A stretch of DNA of 64,000 bases from Amycolatopsis sp. NBC_01488 (GCF_036227105.1 NZ_CP109434.1:7660501-7724500); one strand, 5' to 3'; positions 8,735 to 16,270 are shown, counted from the stretch's first letter. The notes: generated by a model from the letters alone, not told the origin. A program made the numbers and translations.

Positions 8735-9531
8735 CCCGCACCACCACCCGCGGCCGGGACCAGATCACCGAGGAAGCCGCCGATGCCGCGATCGAGCAGG
8801 CCTGCCGGATCCTGCGGCTGCCCACGATCCGCGACCGGTTCGGTGACCAGGCTGCTGCCGCGGCCCGTCAGCAGGCCACTTACAAAAGCTTCCTGTCAGA
8901 GCTGCTGTTCATCGAGTGCGAGGACCGCGAGGTCCGCCGCAAGGCCCGGCTGGTCAAGCAGGCCGGGTTCCCGCGCACCAAACGTATCGAGGACTTCGAC
9001 TTCGCCGCGAATCCGAACGTCCCTCCCGCACTGGTCCACACCCTGGCCAAGGGCGCCTGGATCCGCGCCGGGCAGCCGGTCTGCCTGATCGGGGACTCCG
9101 GCACCGGCAAGAGCCACCTGCTGATCGGGCTGGGCACCGCCGCGGCCGAGGCCGGGTTCAAGGTCCGCTATGTCACCGCCGCCGCTCTGGTCAACGAGCT
9201 CGTCGAGGCCGCCGACGACAAGCACCTGTCGAAGACGATCGCCCGCTACGGCCGCGTCGACCTGCTCTGCCTGGATGAGCTCGGCTATCTCGAGCTGGAC
9301 CGGCGCGGCGCGGAGCTGCTGTTCCAGGTGTTCACCGAGCGTGAGGAACGCTCAAGCATCGCCATCGCGAGCAACTCCGCCTTCAGCGAGTGGGCGCGCA
9401 CCTTCACCGACCCGCGGCTCTGCGCCGCGATCGTGGATCGCTTGACCTTCGACGCGTCGATCATCGAAACCGGCATCGAATCCTTCCGGCTGCGCACCAC
9501 CAAACGCCGACGCACCAACCGCGCCAGCTGA
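8731..9531 (+). CDS. istB: IS21 helper ATPase IstB
   Basis: 266 residues. An AAA+ DnaC-like ATPase: N-terminal IS21 helper domain (about 1-90), Walker A GDSGTGKSHLLIGLG, Walker B DLLCLDELGYLELD, sensor-1 SSIAIASNSAFSEW and a C-terminal Arg-rich tail. It assembles on target DNA and stimulates IstA. The ATG overlaps the istA stop. Full length for the family and no lesions. Confidence 0.96.
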   Translation: MTRTTTRGRDQITEEAADAAIEQACRILRLPTIRDRFGDQAAAAARQQATYKSFLSELLFIECEDREVRRKARLVKQAGFPRTKRIEDFDFAANPNVPPALVHTLAKGAWIRAGQPVCLIGDSGTGKSHLLIGLGTAAAEAGFKVRYVTAAALVNELVEAADDKHLSKTIARYGRVDLLCLDELGYLELDRRGAELLFQVFTEREERSSIAIASNSAFSEWARTFTDPRLCAAIVDRLTFDASIIETGIESFRLRTTKRRRTNRAS

Positions 9532-9653
9532 CAACATCTGCCTGATCTTCGACCAGCCATATGCCATGCCCACGGCCCGGCATACGAGATCGTCGACGGC
9601 GCCCGTGTCATCGTGGTCGCTCGATATCAGGTGCGACACGGGGTGTGATCACG

Positions 9654-10580
9654 ATGCACGAACTGCCCGAGCAGGTCCGGCGCTGGGTGAGCGACGCGGT
9701 GGGAGGCGGCGCCCACGTGGCCACAGCCACCGGCCTGCGCCAAGGAGCCAATCCTTGGTCTTTGACGTTCGAACCGGCTGGTCGGGTCGAGGCGGCCGTG
9801 CTGCGACTCGGGGACCCCGCTGATCCCGACCATCGCGAGCGGTTCGCCACCGAAGTCGCGGCACTGCAGGTCGCCGGCAACCACCAACTGCCCGCGGCCA
9901 GGCTGATCGCCACCGATCTCGACGGTTCCGCAGCAGGCGCCCTCGCAGTGCTGACCACCGTCCTGCCCGGACACAGCCGGATCCCATCGGTCGCCTCCAC
10001 CGAGCGGCTCCAAGGCTTAGGGGCCACAGCCGCCGCTCTGCAGGCAGTTCCGTTGACGCCCCGAGCTGCACTTCCGCTGCGGACCCGCTCGATCGCCGAC
10101 GTCGACTTCGCGGCCCAACGCCGCGAAAAGGGCACCACCGCGCTGCTGACGGCCGCCGAAGAACGCCTCGAACAGTTGCCCCCGCCGGGCGGCCCGACAG
10201 TCTTCGTGCATGGCGACCTGTGGTTCGGCAACACCCTCTGGTCCGGTGACCGCTGCACCGGCCTGGTCGATTGGGACTGCGCCGGCGCCGGATCGCCGGG
10301 AATCGACCTCAGCGGTGTACGCTTCGACGCTGCCCTGATGTTCGGGCTACCCGCCGCCGAGCAGGTCCTGGAGGGCTGGCAGCGCACAGCCGGCCGACGA
10401 GCCGAGCGGCTCGCCTACTGGGACGTCGTCGCGGCATTAGGCACCCTGGCCGACATGGCGTTCTGCGTTCCGGCGCTCCACGACCAGGGCAGACCAGACC
10501 TCGACGCGGACCTTCTCGGACAACGGCGGGACGCATTTCTCAGCGCCGCACTGAGCCGACTCGACGTCGACGATCAGTAG
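9654..10580 (+). CDS. APH-fold (aminoglycoside/choline kinase-like) phosphotransferase
   Basis: 308 residues. The kinase signature is clear: catalytic loop VFVHGDLWFGNTLW (Asp about residue 188) and metal-binding GLVDWDCAGAGSPGIDLS (Asp about 206). The N-lobe (residues 20-110) has the expected GANPWSLTFEPAGRVEAAVLRL and ATEVAALQ helix. The substrate is unknown; such proteins phosphorylate aminoglycosides, macrolides, homoserine or other small molecules, and resistance cannot be claimed. Two TTA Leu codons (near 10014 and 10436) make it a candidate for bldA-tRNA control, unlike its neighbours. The ATG at 9654 is used; a GTG at 9645 is in frame. It lies just right of the IS. Confidence 0.82.
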   Translation: MHELPEQVRRWVSDAVGGGAHVATATGLRQGANPWSLTFEPAGRVEAAVLRLGDPADPDHRERFATEVAALQVAGNHQLPAARLIATDLDGSAAGALAVLTTVLPGHSRIPSVASTERLQGLGATAAALQAVPLTPRAALPLRTRSIADVDFAAQRREKGTTALLTAAEERLEQLPPPGGPTVFVHGDLWFGNTLWSGDRCTGLVDWDCAGAGSPGIDLSGVRFDAALMFGLPAAEQVLEGWQRTAGRRAERLAYWDVVAALGTLADMAFCVPALHDQGRPDLDADLLGQRRDAFLSAALSRLDVDDQ

Positions 10581-10633
10581 CCAGCTCGTCACTGGCGAGT
10601 GCAGGTCGACCAGCAGAAACGCGCGAATGAGGT

Positions 10634-10750
10634 GGGGCCAAATCAGAGGGCCGACCCCGTCTCGACCACAGGAGGTGGGGCCACAACAAGATGCCGACCG
10701 ATCCTGCAACCCAGCTTCCGGGGCCAGATCAGAGTGCTTGGACCGGGGCC
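10634..10750 (+). repeat. GGGGCC short periodic repeat
   Basis: GGGGCC followed by an A-rich stretch occurs at 10634, 10677, 10720 and 10745. Flanks are similar (GGGGCCAAATCAGAG, GGGGCCACAACAAGA, GGGGCCAGATCAGAG). The first two spacings are both 43 bp and the last is 25 bp. The stretch is non-coding and runs straight into the next repeat block. Confidence 0.6.
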
Positions 10751-10769
10751 GATTCGACTTGCCGAAATC

Positions 10770-11030
10770 AAGCACCGCCCACCCGCGAGGCGGACAGCGC
10801 ACGACTCGAGAGCACCGCTCTCTCCAGACCTGAGCCACGTTCCGAAACGAGAGCACCGCTCACCCAGAGCAGCGACCAGTATTCCGGTTCGAGAGCACCG
10901 CTCACACGACCGCAGACAGCACGCAACCGCGAGAGCGCCGCTCACGCACGGCGGCGAGCATTGCTCAGGTTCGAGAGCACTGCTCACCAGCACTTCCAGC
11001 GCAGCGCTCTCACCCGAGAGCACCGCTCAC
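10770..11030. repeat. GAGC-NNN-GCTC palindrome array, about 41-bp period
   Basis: An 11-bp palindromic core (GAGCACCGCTC and variants), usually preceded by TTCGA or CGA and followed by AC, lies at 10810, 10851, 10893, 10933, 10975 and 11018. A degenerate copy is at 10770, and an extra out-of-phase copy (GAGCATTGCTC) at 10956. Successive spacings are 40, 41, 42, 40, 42 and 43 bp. Sequence between cores is not conserved. The block fills the gap between the APH-like gene and the convergent ABC-F gene; no ORF of credible composition lies in it. Period and palindrome suggest repeated protein binding or repeated hairpins. It is not a CRISPR: the repeats are too short and no cas genes are present. 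Confidence 0.8.
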
Positions 11031-11058
11031 CAGCACCAGAGCCGACACACGCCGGGGG

Positions 11059-12696
11059 TCACAGCTCGCGGACCTTGCCACCGTCGACCTCCAGCCGGCG
11101 GGTGACGTGGACGGCGTCGAGCATCCGGCGGTCGTGCGTCACCAGCAGCAACGTCCCCGGGTACCTGTCCAGCGCCGCCTCGAGCTGCTCGATCGCCGGG
11201 AGGTCCAGGTGGTTGGTCGGCTCGTCCAGCACCAGCAGGTTCACCCCGCGGGCCTGCAGCAGCGCCAACGCCGCACGCGTCCGTTCGCCCGGTGAGAGCG
11301 TCGCGGCGGACCGCAGCACGTGGGCGGCCTTCAGCCCGAACTTGGCCAGCAGCGTCCGGACGTCGGCGTCGGGCAGCTCCGGCACCTCCTGCGCGAACGC
11401 GGAAGCGAGCGGGACGTCACCGAGGAACAGCTGCCGGGCCTGGTCGACCTCGCCGACCACGACACCCGGGCCCAGCGCGGAAGAACCCACGTCCAGCGGC
11501 ACCCGGCCGAGGAGCGCGGCGAGCAGCGTCGACTTCCCGGAGCCGTTCGCGCCGGTGATCGCGACCTTGTCCGCCCAGTCGACCTGCAGGTCGACCGGCC
11601 CGAGCGTGAACTCGCCGCGGCGGACGACCGCGCCGCGCAGGGTGGCGACCACCGCGCCCGCCCGCGGGGCCGCGGCGATCTCCATCCGCAGCTCCCACTC
11701 CTTGCGCGGCTCCTCGACGACGTCCAGCCGCTCGATCATCCGGTCGGTCTGCCGGGCCTTCGACGCCTGCTTCTCGGTCGCCTCGGTGCGGAATTTGCGG
11801 GCGGCCTTGTCGTTGTCGGGCTGCTTCCGGCGGGCGTTCTTGACGCCCTTCTCCATCCACGCCCGCTGCATCCGCCCGCGCGCTTCGAGCGAAGCCTTCG
11901 TGTCGGCGTACTCCTCGTACTCCTCGCGCGCGTGCCGGCGCGCGACCTCGCGTTCCTCGAGGTACGCCTCGTAGCCGCCGCCGTAGACGTTCACCTGCTG
12001 CTGCACCAGGTCCAGCTCGACGACGCGGTCGACGGTCCGGGCCAGGAACTCGCGGTCGTGGCTGACCAGGACGGTCGCCGAGCGCAGCCCGGACACGAAC
12101 CGCTCCAGCCGGGCCAGGCCGTCCAGGTCGAGGTCGTTGGTCGGCTCGTCGAGCAGGAAGACGTCGTAGCGGCTCAGCAAGAGCGACGCGAGCCCGGCGC
12201 GGGCCGCCTGCCCGCCCGACAGCGACGTCATCGGCTGGTCCAGGTCGACGGCGAGCCCGAGGTCGGCCGCGACTTCGGCGGACCGCTCGTCGAGGTCGGC
12301 GCCGCCCAGGTCGAGCCACCGGTCGAGCGCCACCGCGTAGCGGTCGTCCGCGCCGGCTTCCTCCGCGGTGAGCGCTTCGGTCGCCGCGTCGAGGTCCGCC
12401 TGCGCCGCCGCCACGCCGGTGCGGCGAGCCAGGAACGCGCGCACCGACTCGCCTTCGCGCCGCTCGGGTTCCTGGGGCAGGTGCCCGACGGTCGCCGTCG
12501 GCGGGTTCAGCCGGATCTCGCCGTCGTCCGGTTTGGCCAGGCCGGCCAGCGTCCGCAGGAGCGTCGACTTGCCGGCGCCGTTGACGCCGACCAGGCCGAC
12601 GACGTCGCCGGGCGCGACCACGAGATCGAGGCCGGAGAAGAGGATGCGATCGCCGTGGCCCGCGGCCAGGTCCTTCGCGACGAGGGTTGCGCTCAT
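11059..12696 (-). CDS. ABC-F family ATPase (ribosome-associated, antibiotic-resistance or translation-factor type)
   Basis: 545 residues with two nucleotide-binding domains and no membrane segments. NBD1: Walker A GVNGAGKST (37-45), signature SLSGGQAAR, Walker B LLDEPTNDLD, H-switch VLVSHDREF. A charged interdomain linker (about 245-320, EEREVARRHAREEYEEYAD onward) is the P-site tRNA-interacting motif of ABC-F proteins. NBD2: GANGSGKST, TLSPGERTR, LVLDEPTNHLD, VTHDRR. These proteins bind the ribosomal E site to rescue stalled or drug-bound ribosomes. Actinomycete members often accompany antibiotic resistance, but the drug class cannot be read from sequence. The promoter at 12707-12734 leaves a very short leader. 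Divergent from the PaaX-like gene. Confidence 0.92.
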   Translation of the reverse strand: MSATLVAKDLAAGHGDRILFSGLDLVVAPGDVVGLVGVNGAGKSTLLRTLAGLAKPDDGEIRLNPPTATVGHLPQEPERREGESVRAFLARRTGVAAAQADLDAATEALTAEEAGADDRYAVALDRWLDLGGADLDERSAEVAADLGLAVDLDQPMTSLSGGQAARAGLASLLLSRYDVFLLDEPTNDLDLDGLARLERFVSGLRSATVLVSHDREFLARTVDRVVELDLVQQQVNVYGGGYEAYLEEREVARRHAREEYEEYADTKASLEARGRMQRAWMEKGVKNARRKQPDNDKAARKFRTEATEKQASKARQTDRMIERLDVVEEPRKEWELRMEIAAAPRAGAVVATLRGAVVRRGEFTLGPVDLQVDWADKVAITGANGSGKSTLLAALLGRVPLDVGSSALGPGVVVGEVDQARQLFLGDVPLASAFAQEVPELPDADVRTLLAKFGLKAAHVLRSAATLSPGERTRAALALLQARGVNLLVLDEPTNHLDLPAIEQLEAALDRYPGTLLLVTHDRRMLDAVHVTRRLEVDGGKVREL

Positions 12697-12706
12697 GAGG
12701 TGGCCA

Positions 12707-12734
12707 AGTCTACGGGCACGTGCTGAACTGTCAG
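12707..12734 (-). promoter_or_regulatory. candidate promoter of the ABC-F gene
   Basis: Read on the minus strand: -35 CTGACA (12729-12734), 16-bp spacer, -10 TAGACT (12707-12712). The ATG at 12696 is only 10 nt past the -10, so the mRNA would be leaderless or nearly so. No Shine-Dalgarno is visible. Confidence 0.4.
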
Positions 12735-12741
12735 ATCAAGG

Positions 12742-12779
12742 TCAAAGCCACCGACTGTGTGTGTCCGGTGGCGCTTTGA
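12742..12779. promoter_or_regulatory. inverted repeat in the ABC-F / PaaX divergent gap
   Basis: TCAAAGCCACCG (12742-12753) and CGGTGGCGCTTTGA (12766-12779) are inverted copies, with one extra G, around a GT-rich 12-nt centre. It lies just upstream of the ABC-F -35 and about 60 bp before the PaaX-like start, so it is better placed as an operator than as an attenuator. Binding protein unknown; the PaaX-like regulator is the nearest candidate. Confidence 0.4.
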
Positions 12780-12839
12780 TCACTCAGTGTGGGTAACCTG
12801 TTCGGTTGTCGATACCCCCGCGCAGTGAGGTGAAGCAGC

Positions 12840-13751
12840 ATGGGCGAATCCGGTCCCCCGGTCACTCTCGGCCGCAGGCCGAAACCGAGGGAAGGCCGCC
12901 CCGCCGCGCCCCGGCCCACGGTGAGCCGTCGCCGGGAGGTCAGCCACGCGAGCGCGCGGTCGCTGTTGATGACCGTGCTCGGCGAGTACTCGCTGCCGCG
13001 GGACCAGCCGGTCTGGACGTCGATGCTGGTCGAGGTGCTCGGCATCCTCGACATCGAGGAGAAGTCGGCGCGGCAGGCGCTGGCCCGCTCGGCCGCCGAG
13101 GGCTGGGTGGTCTCCGAGCGCGTCGGGCGCCGGGTGCGCTGGTCACTGACCCCGCCGGGCCGCCGGCTCCTCACCGAGGGCGCCGACCGGATCTACGCGT
13201 TCGGCCGCGAAGAGCGGCCCTGGAACGGGCAGTGGCTGATGCTCATCGTCTCCGTCCCGGAGGCCAAGCGCGACCTGCGGCACCGCCTGCGCACGCGGCT
13301 GACCTGGGCGGGCTTCGGCTCGCCCGTCGCCGGCGTGTGGGTCAGCCCGGACCTCAGCCGGCAGCGGGAGGCCCAGCAGATCGTCAGCGAACTCGGTCTG
13401 GACGCCCAGGCGATGTCCTTCGCCGCCACCTACGGCGAGGTCGGCGAGCAGGACACCATGGTCGCCCGCTCCTGGGACCTGACCGAGCTCAAGGACCGCT
13501 ACGAGGACTTCATCGACCGGTTCACCGGCCTGCACCCCACCGGCGGCCGCGCGGTGCTGCGCGCGCAGACCGAGCTGGTGCACGAGTGGCGGCGGTTCCC
13601 GTTCCTCGACCCGCAGCTGCCCGCCGAGCTCCTGCCGGCGAAGTGGAGCGGGACGAAGGCGGCGGAACTGTTCCATCACAAACACGTCGACTGGCGCCCC
13701 GAGGCCCAGCAGTATTGGGACGACATCGTCGCCGCCGAAGAAGCAGGGTGA
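12840..13751 (+). CDS. PaaX-like transcriptional regulator
   Basis: 303 residues. After a basic, disordered N-terminus (1-35) comes the PaaX winged-helix domain (about 38-105: RSLLMTVLGEYSLP, IEEKSARQALARSAAEGWV, RVRWSLTPPGRRLL). Then the central domain (WNGQWLMLIVSVPEAKRDLRHRLRTRL, GVWVSP) and the C-terminal domain (WDLTELKDRYEDFI to LFHHK). PaaX proteins are repressors that respond to aryl- or acyl-CoA thioesters. An ATG at 12840 with GAGGTGAAG upstream supports the start. Two bases separate its stop from the enoyl-CoA hydratase, implying a two-gene operon with an acyl-CoA theme. Confidence 0.88.
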   Translation: MGESGPPVTLGRRPKPREGRPAAPRPTVSRRREVSHASARSLLMTVLGEYSLPRDQPVWTSMLVEVLGILDIEEKSARQALARSAAEGWVVSERVGRRVRWSLTPPGRRLLTEGADRIYAFGREERPWNGQWLMLIVSVPEAKRDLRHRLRTRLTWAGFGSPVAGVWVSPDLSRQREAQQIVSELGLDAQAMSFAATYGEVGEQDTMVARSWDLTELKDRYEDFIDRFTGLHPTGGRAVLRAQTELVHEWRRFPFLDPQLPAELLPAKWSGTKAAELFHHKHVDWRPEAQQYWDDIVAAEEAG

Positions 13752-13753
13752 AC

Positions 13754-14533
13754 ATGACCGACCAGGTCCGCCTCGACCGTGACGGCGGCCTCGCCGTCCT
13801 GACGATCGACGCTCCGCCGTTGAACCTCTACACGGCCTCCCTGCAGTCTTCGCTGGCGTCGGCGATCGATTCCCTGGAAGAGACGCCCGCGCGAGCACTG
13901 CTGATCCGCGCCGAGGGCAAGATCGTCAGCGGCGGTGTGGACGTTTCGCTGTTCGACGCGCAGGGCTCGCCCGCCGAGGCCAAGGTGCTCTTCGACGAGA
14001 TGCTCGCGGTGCCGGACCGGATCGCGGCGCTGCCCTTCCCGACGGTGTTCGCCGCCCACGGCCTGTGCCTGACCTGGGCGTTCGAGGTCGCCGTGGCGTG
14101 CGACATCGTCCTCGCCGCGTCACGCGCGAAGTTCGGGCTGGTCGAGAAGGTCGTGGGGCTGACGCCGACCATGGGCGGCACCCAGCGGCTCGCCGCCCGC
14201 GCGGGCGTCGGGCGCGCCAAGGAGTTCGTGCTGACCGGCGACACCTACGACGCCGCGACCCTCGAACGCTGGAACGTCGTCAACCGCGTCCTCCCCGACG
14301 AAGGCTTCGACGACGCGGCCCGCGCTTTCGCCCAGCGGCTGGCCGACGGCCCGACGCGCGCCCACGCGGCGACCAAGCAGGTCCTCGACCACTTCTCCAC
14401 CGGGGGCGTTCCGGAAGCCAACGCGCACATCACTTCGATCGCCGCTTCGCTGTTCGAGACCGAGGACCTGCGCAACGCCGTGAAGTCGTTCCTCGCCGAC
14501 GGACCCGGGAAAGCGACCTTCTCGGGCCGGTGA
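13754..14533 (+). CDS. enoyl-CoA hydratase/isomerase family protein
   Basis: 259 residues of crotonase fold. Visible features: VLTIDAPPLNLYT (strand 1), KIVSGGVDVSLF (first oxyanion-hole region), AAHGLCLTWAFEVAVACDIVLA (second oxyanion-hole loop; the usual Gly-Gly-Gly-Glu is replaced by G-L-C-L-T) and KFGLVEKVVGLTPTMGGTQRL. The Glu pair of classical hydratases is only partly kept, so it may be a hydratase, isomerase or hydrolase acting on a CoA thioester. Start is the ATG at 13754, directly after the PaaX-like stop. Probably co-transcribed and feedback-controlled by that regulator. Confidence 0.85.
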   Translation: MTDQVRLDRDGGLAVLTIDAPPLNLYTASLQSSLASAIDSLEETPARALLIRAEGKIVSGGVDVSLFDAQGSPAEAKVLFDEMLAVPDRIAALPFPTVFAAHGLCLTWAFEVAVACDIVLAASRAKFGLVEKVVGLTPTMGGTQRLAARAGVGRAKEFVLTGDTYDAATLERWNVVNRVLPDEGFDDAARAFAQRLADGPTRAHAATKQVLDHFSTGGVPEANAHITSIAASLFETEDLRNAVKSFLADGPGKATFSGR

Positions 14534-14648
14534 CACCTCCATCGGCGGTGTCGCGACGCTCGCCGCCGCGGCCGGTTCGCTGACCGCCACCCTGGCGACG
14601 AGCGGGACGACCGGCACCTACACCGTCGCGAACACCGGCACCGCGTCG

Positions 14649-14926
14649 GTGAGCAACACGGCGGCGGGCATCTTCGACGGCATCGACCTCGACCGGGAGT
14701 GGCCCGGCAGCGCCGACGGCCATCCCGACAACGGCTGACCCTCGGACTGGGGTTCAACGGGCGTGGCCGGCATGGCGAATGGCAGTCGGCGACCGGCGCG
14801 GCGCGGAGCTTCGCCGAGGAAGCGGGCACGCGCGGGTACGCGAACCTCGTGGCGAGCGTGCCGGCGTGGAAGATGTCGGGGGACATCGGGACGTTGATGA
14901 ACGCGGTCACCGCGGGTCTCGGCTGA
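14649..14926 (+). pseudogene. remnant of a GH18 chitinase
   Basis: Two separate open stretches recall the end of a GH18 catalytic domain. The first (14649-14738) contains GIFDGIDLDREWPGS, matching the catalytic FDGIDxDWEwPG motif including the catalytic Glu. The second (to TGA 14924-14926) contains LGFNGRGRHGEWQSATGAA (the FYGRGW/ATGAAPG loop) and WKMSGDIGTLMNAVTAGLG (the WELSGD...LxxAxxxGL C-terminus). Most of the domain is missing and the pieces are fused, so the gene is dead. Bases 14534-14648 before it are probably part of the same decay. It shows that this locus once carried chitin degradation. Confidence 0.65.
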
Positions 14927-14928
14927 TT

Positions 14929-14975
14929 CGTTCAGCCTGCTGAACGGAAATACTCGTCCGTTCAGCGGGCTGAAC
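14929..14975. promoter_or_regulatory. tandem GTTCAGC-NN-GCTGAAC palindromes
   Basis: Two nearly identical perfect palindromes: CGTTCAGCCTGCTGAACG at 14929-14946 and GTTCAGCGGGCTGAAC at 14960-14975. Centres are exactly 30 bp apart, about three helical turns. They lie just after the chitinase remnant and 50 bp before the next -35. Dimer operators for a cooperative repressor is the preferred reading; paired terminator hairpins is the alternative, though no good U-run follows. Confidence 0.55.
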
Positions 14976-15023
14976 ATTTTCCGGCTCTTTTCTTCACGAG
15001 ACAAAGAAAGGGCTGTCCGGTTC

Positions 15024-15052
15024 TTGACGGGCGTTGGTCTGGACCATGACAC
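15024..15052 (+). promoter_or_regulatory. promoter with DasR-like palindrome in the spacer
   Basis: -35 TTGACG (15024-15029), 17-bp spacer, weak -10 TGACAC (15047-15052). The spacer contains the perfect palindrome TGGTCTGGACCA (15035-15046). This closely matches the GntR-family DasR responsive element (consensus around TGGTCTAGACCA) that controls chitin and aminosugar genes in streptomycetes. A repressor there would block RNA polymerase. The start codon is 46 bp downstream with a good Shine-Dalgarno. Confidence 0.55.
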
Positions 15053-15097
15053 TGTCCGCAGCGCGCTGCCCCGGACACCGTCGTCTCGAGGAGAGCC

Positions 15098-16270
15098 ATG
15101 TCCCGCTTGAGAAAAGTCGTCACGCTCGCCGCACTGGTGCCCCTAGCCCTCGGCCTGGTCGCGACCCCGGCCCCCGCGGCACCGGCGACGTTCACCCACC
15201 CCGGCGTGCTGGTCAGCCGCCCGCAACTGGACTTCGTGAAGGCACAGGTGAACGCCGGCGCCCAGCCGTGGAAAGCCGCTTACGACCAGACCAAGTCGAG
15301 TGGGTACGCGTCGCTTTCGCGGACGCCGAAACCGCGCGCGGTCGTCGAATGCGGGCCGTATTCCAACCCGAACAACGGGTGTACCGACGAGCGGGAAGAC
15401 GCGATCGCGGCGTACACGGACGCCCTGATCTGGTACATCTCCGGCGACGCCCGCTACGCGCAGAAAGCGATCGCGCTGATGGACGCGTGGTCGGCGACGA
15501 TCACGAGTCACACCAACAGCAACGCGCCGCTGCAGACGGGCTGGGCGGGCTCGTCCTGGCCCCGCGCGGCGGAGATCATCAAGTACACGTACCCGAGCTG
15601 GCCCAATTCGGGCCGCTTCGGCACGATGCTGCGCACTGTGTACTTGAACAAAGTCATCAACGGCAGCAACAGCAACGGCAACTGGGAACTGTCCATGATG
15701 GAGGCCGCGGTCGGCATCTCGGTGTTCCTGGAGGACAAGGCGAACTTCGACAAGGCGGTGACCCGTTACCGCAACCGCGTCGCGGCATACGTGTACCTGT
15801 CTTCCGACGGCGCGCTCCCGAAGACGGTCCCCGGCAGCGGACTGTCCACGCGCGACCAGATCGTGAGCTACTGGCAGGGCCAGGCAACGTTCGTGGACGG
15901 CCTCACCCAGGAGACCTGCCGCGACTTCACCCACACGGGTTACGGCATCGCGGCGATAGCGGACGTGGCGGAGACGCTGCACATCCAGGCCCAGGACGTG
16001 TACGGAACGGACGTCGGCGAGCGCCTGCGCCAGGCGCTGGGGTTCCAGTCGAAGTACCAGCTGGGCACGGCGGTGCCGTCGTGGCTGTGTTCCGGTCACC
16101 TGAACCTCGGCTTGGGCCCGGTGACGGAGGTGGGCTTCAACGCGCTGCACACGCGCCTGGGCATCGCGATGGCGAACACGCAGACGTTGACGGAGCGCCA
16201 GCGCCCGGCGGGCTCGAACAACCTGTTCGTGGCGTGGCAGACGTTGACCCACGCCGGCAACACTGCGTGA
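15098..16270 (+). CDS. exported alginate-lyase-family protein
   Basis: 390 residues with a Sec signal peptide (basic MSRLRK, hydrophobic core, Ala-x-Ala near residue 28). The mature protein is the alpha-toroid alginate lyase domain (PL5-like Pfam family): TFTHPGVLVSRPQLDFVKAQ, AYTDALIWYISGDARYAQKA, LQTGWAGSSWPRAAEIIKYT, GNWELSMMEAAVGISVF and DFTHTGYGIAAIADVAE with candidate catalytic His/Tyr. True substrate unknown; actinomycete homologues may act on polysaccharides other than alginate. GAGGAGAGCC precedes the ATG. The DasR-like site in its promoter suggests control by aminosugar status. Single-gene unit, followed by tRNA-Pro. Confidence 0.8.
   Translation: MSRLRKVVTLAALVPLALGLVATPAPAAPATFTHPGVLVSRPQLDFVKAQVNAGAQPWKAAYDQTKSSGYASLSRTPKPRAVVECGPYSNPNNGCTDEREDAIAAYTDALIWYISGDARYAQKAIALMDAWSATITSHTNSNAPLQTGWAGSSWPRAAEIIKYTYPSWPNSGRFGTMLRTVYLNKVINGSNSNGNWELSMMEAAVGISVFLEDKANFDKAVTRYRNRVAAYVYLSSDGALPKTVPGSGLSTRDQIVSYWQGQATFVDGLTQETCRDFTHTGYGIAAIADVAETLHIQAQDVYGTDVGERLRQALGFQSKYQLGTAVPSWLCSGHLNLGLGPVTEVGFNALHTRLGIAMANTQTLTERQRPAGSNNLFVAWQTLTHAGNTA

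Larger units (their letters stand above)
6954..9578 (+). mobile_element. IS21-family insertion sequence
   Basis: Carries the diagnostic overlapping istA-istB pair. Ends are inferred. The left region from 6954 (TGGCCGTGGCATCGTGATTT) resembles the reverse complement of 9555-9578 (GGCCGTGGGCATGGCATATG), giving imperfect terminal repeats that begin TG/GG. No target-site duplication is evident: left flank GAGCACC, right flank CGGCATACG. Both genes are intact, so it is potentially mobile, but the lack of a duplication suggests a rearrangement after insertion. Boundaries are good to perhaps 20 bp. Confidence 0.75.

Noticed and set aside
9579..9653. Coding fragment right of the IS (PAYEIVDGARVIVVARYQ)
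   Set aside because: Reads like protein but is under 25 codons, has no start and no family assignment; could be chance in GC-rich DNA.
10643..11023. Minus-strand 126-codon ORF over the repeat array
   Set aside because: It is created by the repeats themselves; spacings of 40-43 bp are not multiples of three, and composition is Cys/Ser-rich without a recognisable fold.
10770..11030. CRISPR-like array
   Set aside because: Repeated core is only 11-18 bp and imperfect, units vary in length, and there is no leader or cas gene.
12731..12838. Short leader peptide upstream of the ABC-F gene (starting MLLHLTARGY)
   Set aside because: It would have to be transcribed from inside the PaaX-like gene, and a better promoter lies closer to the ABC-F start. 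No stop-and-rescue structure is convincing.
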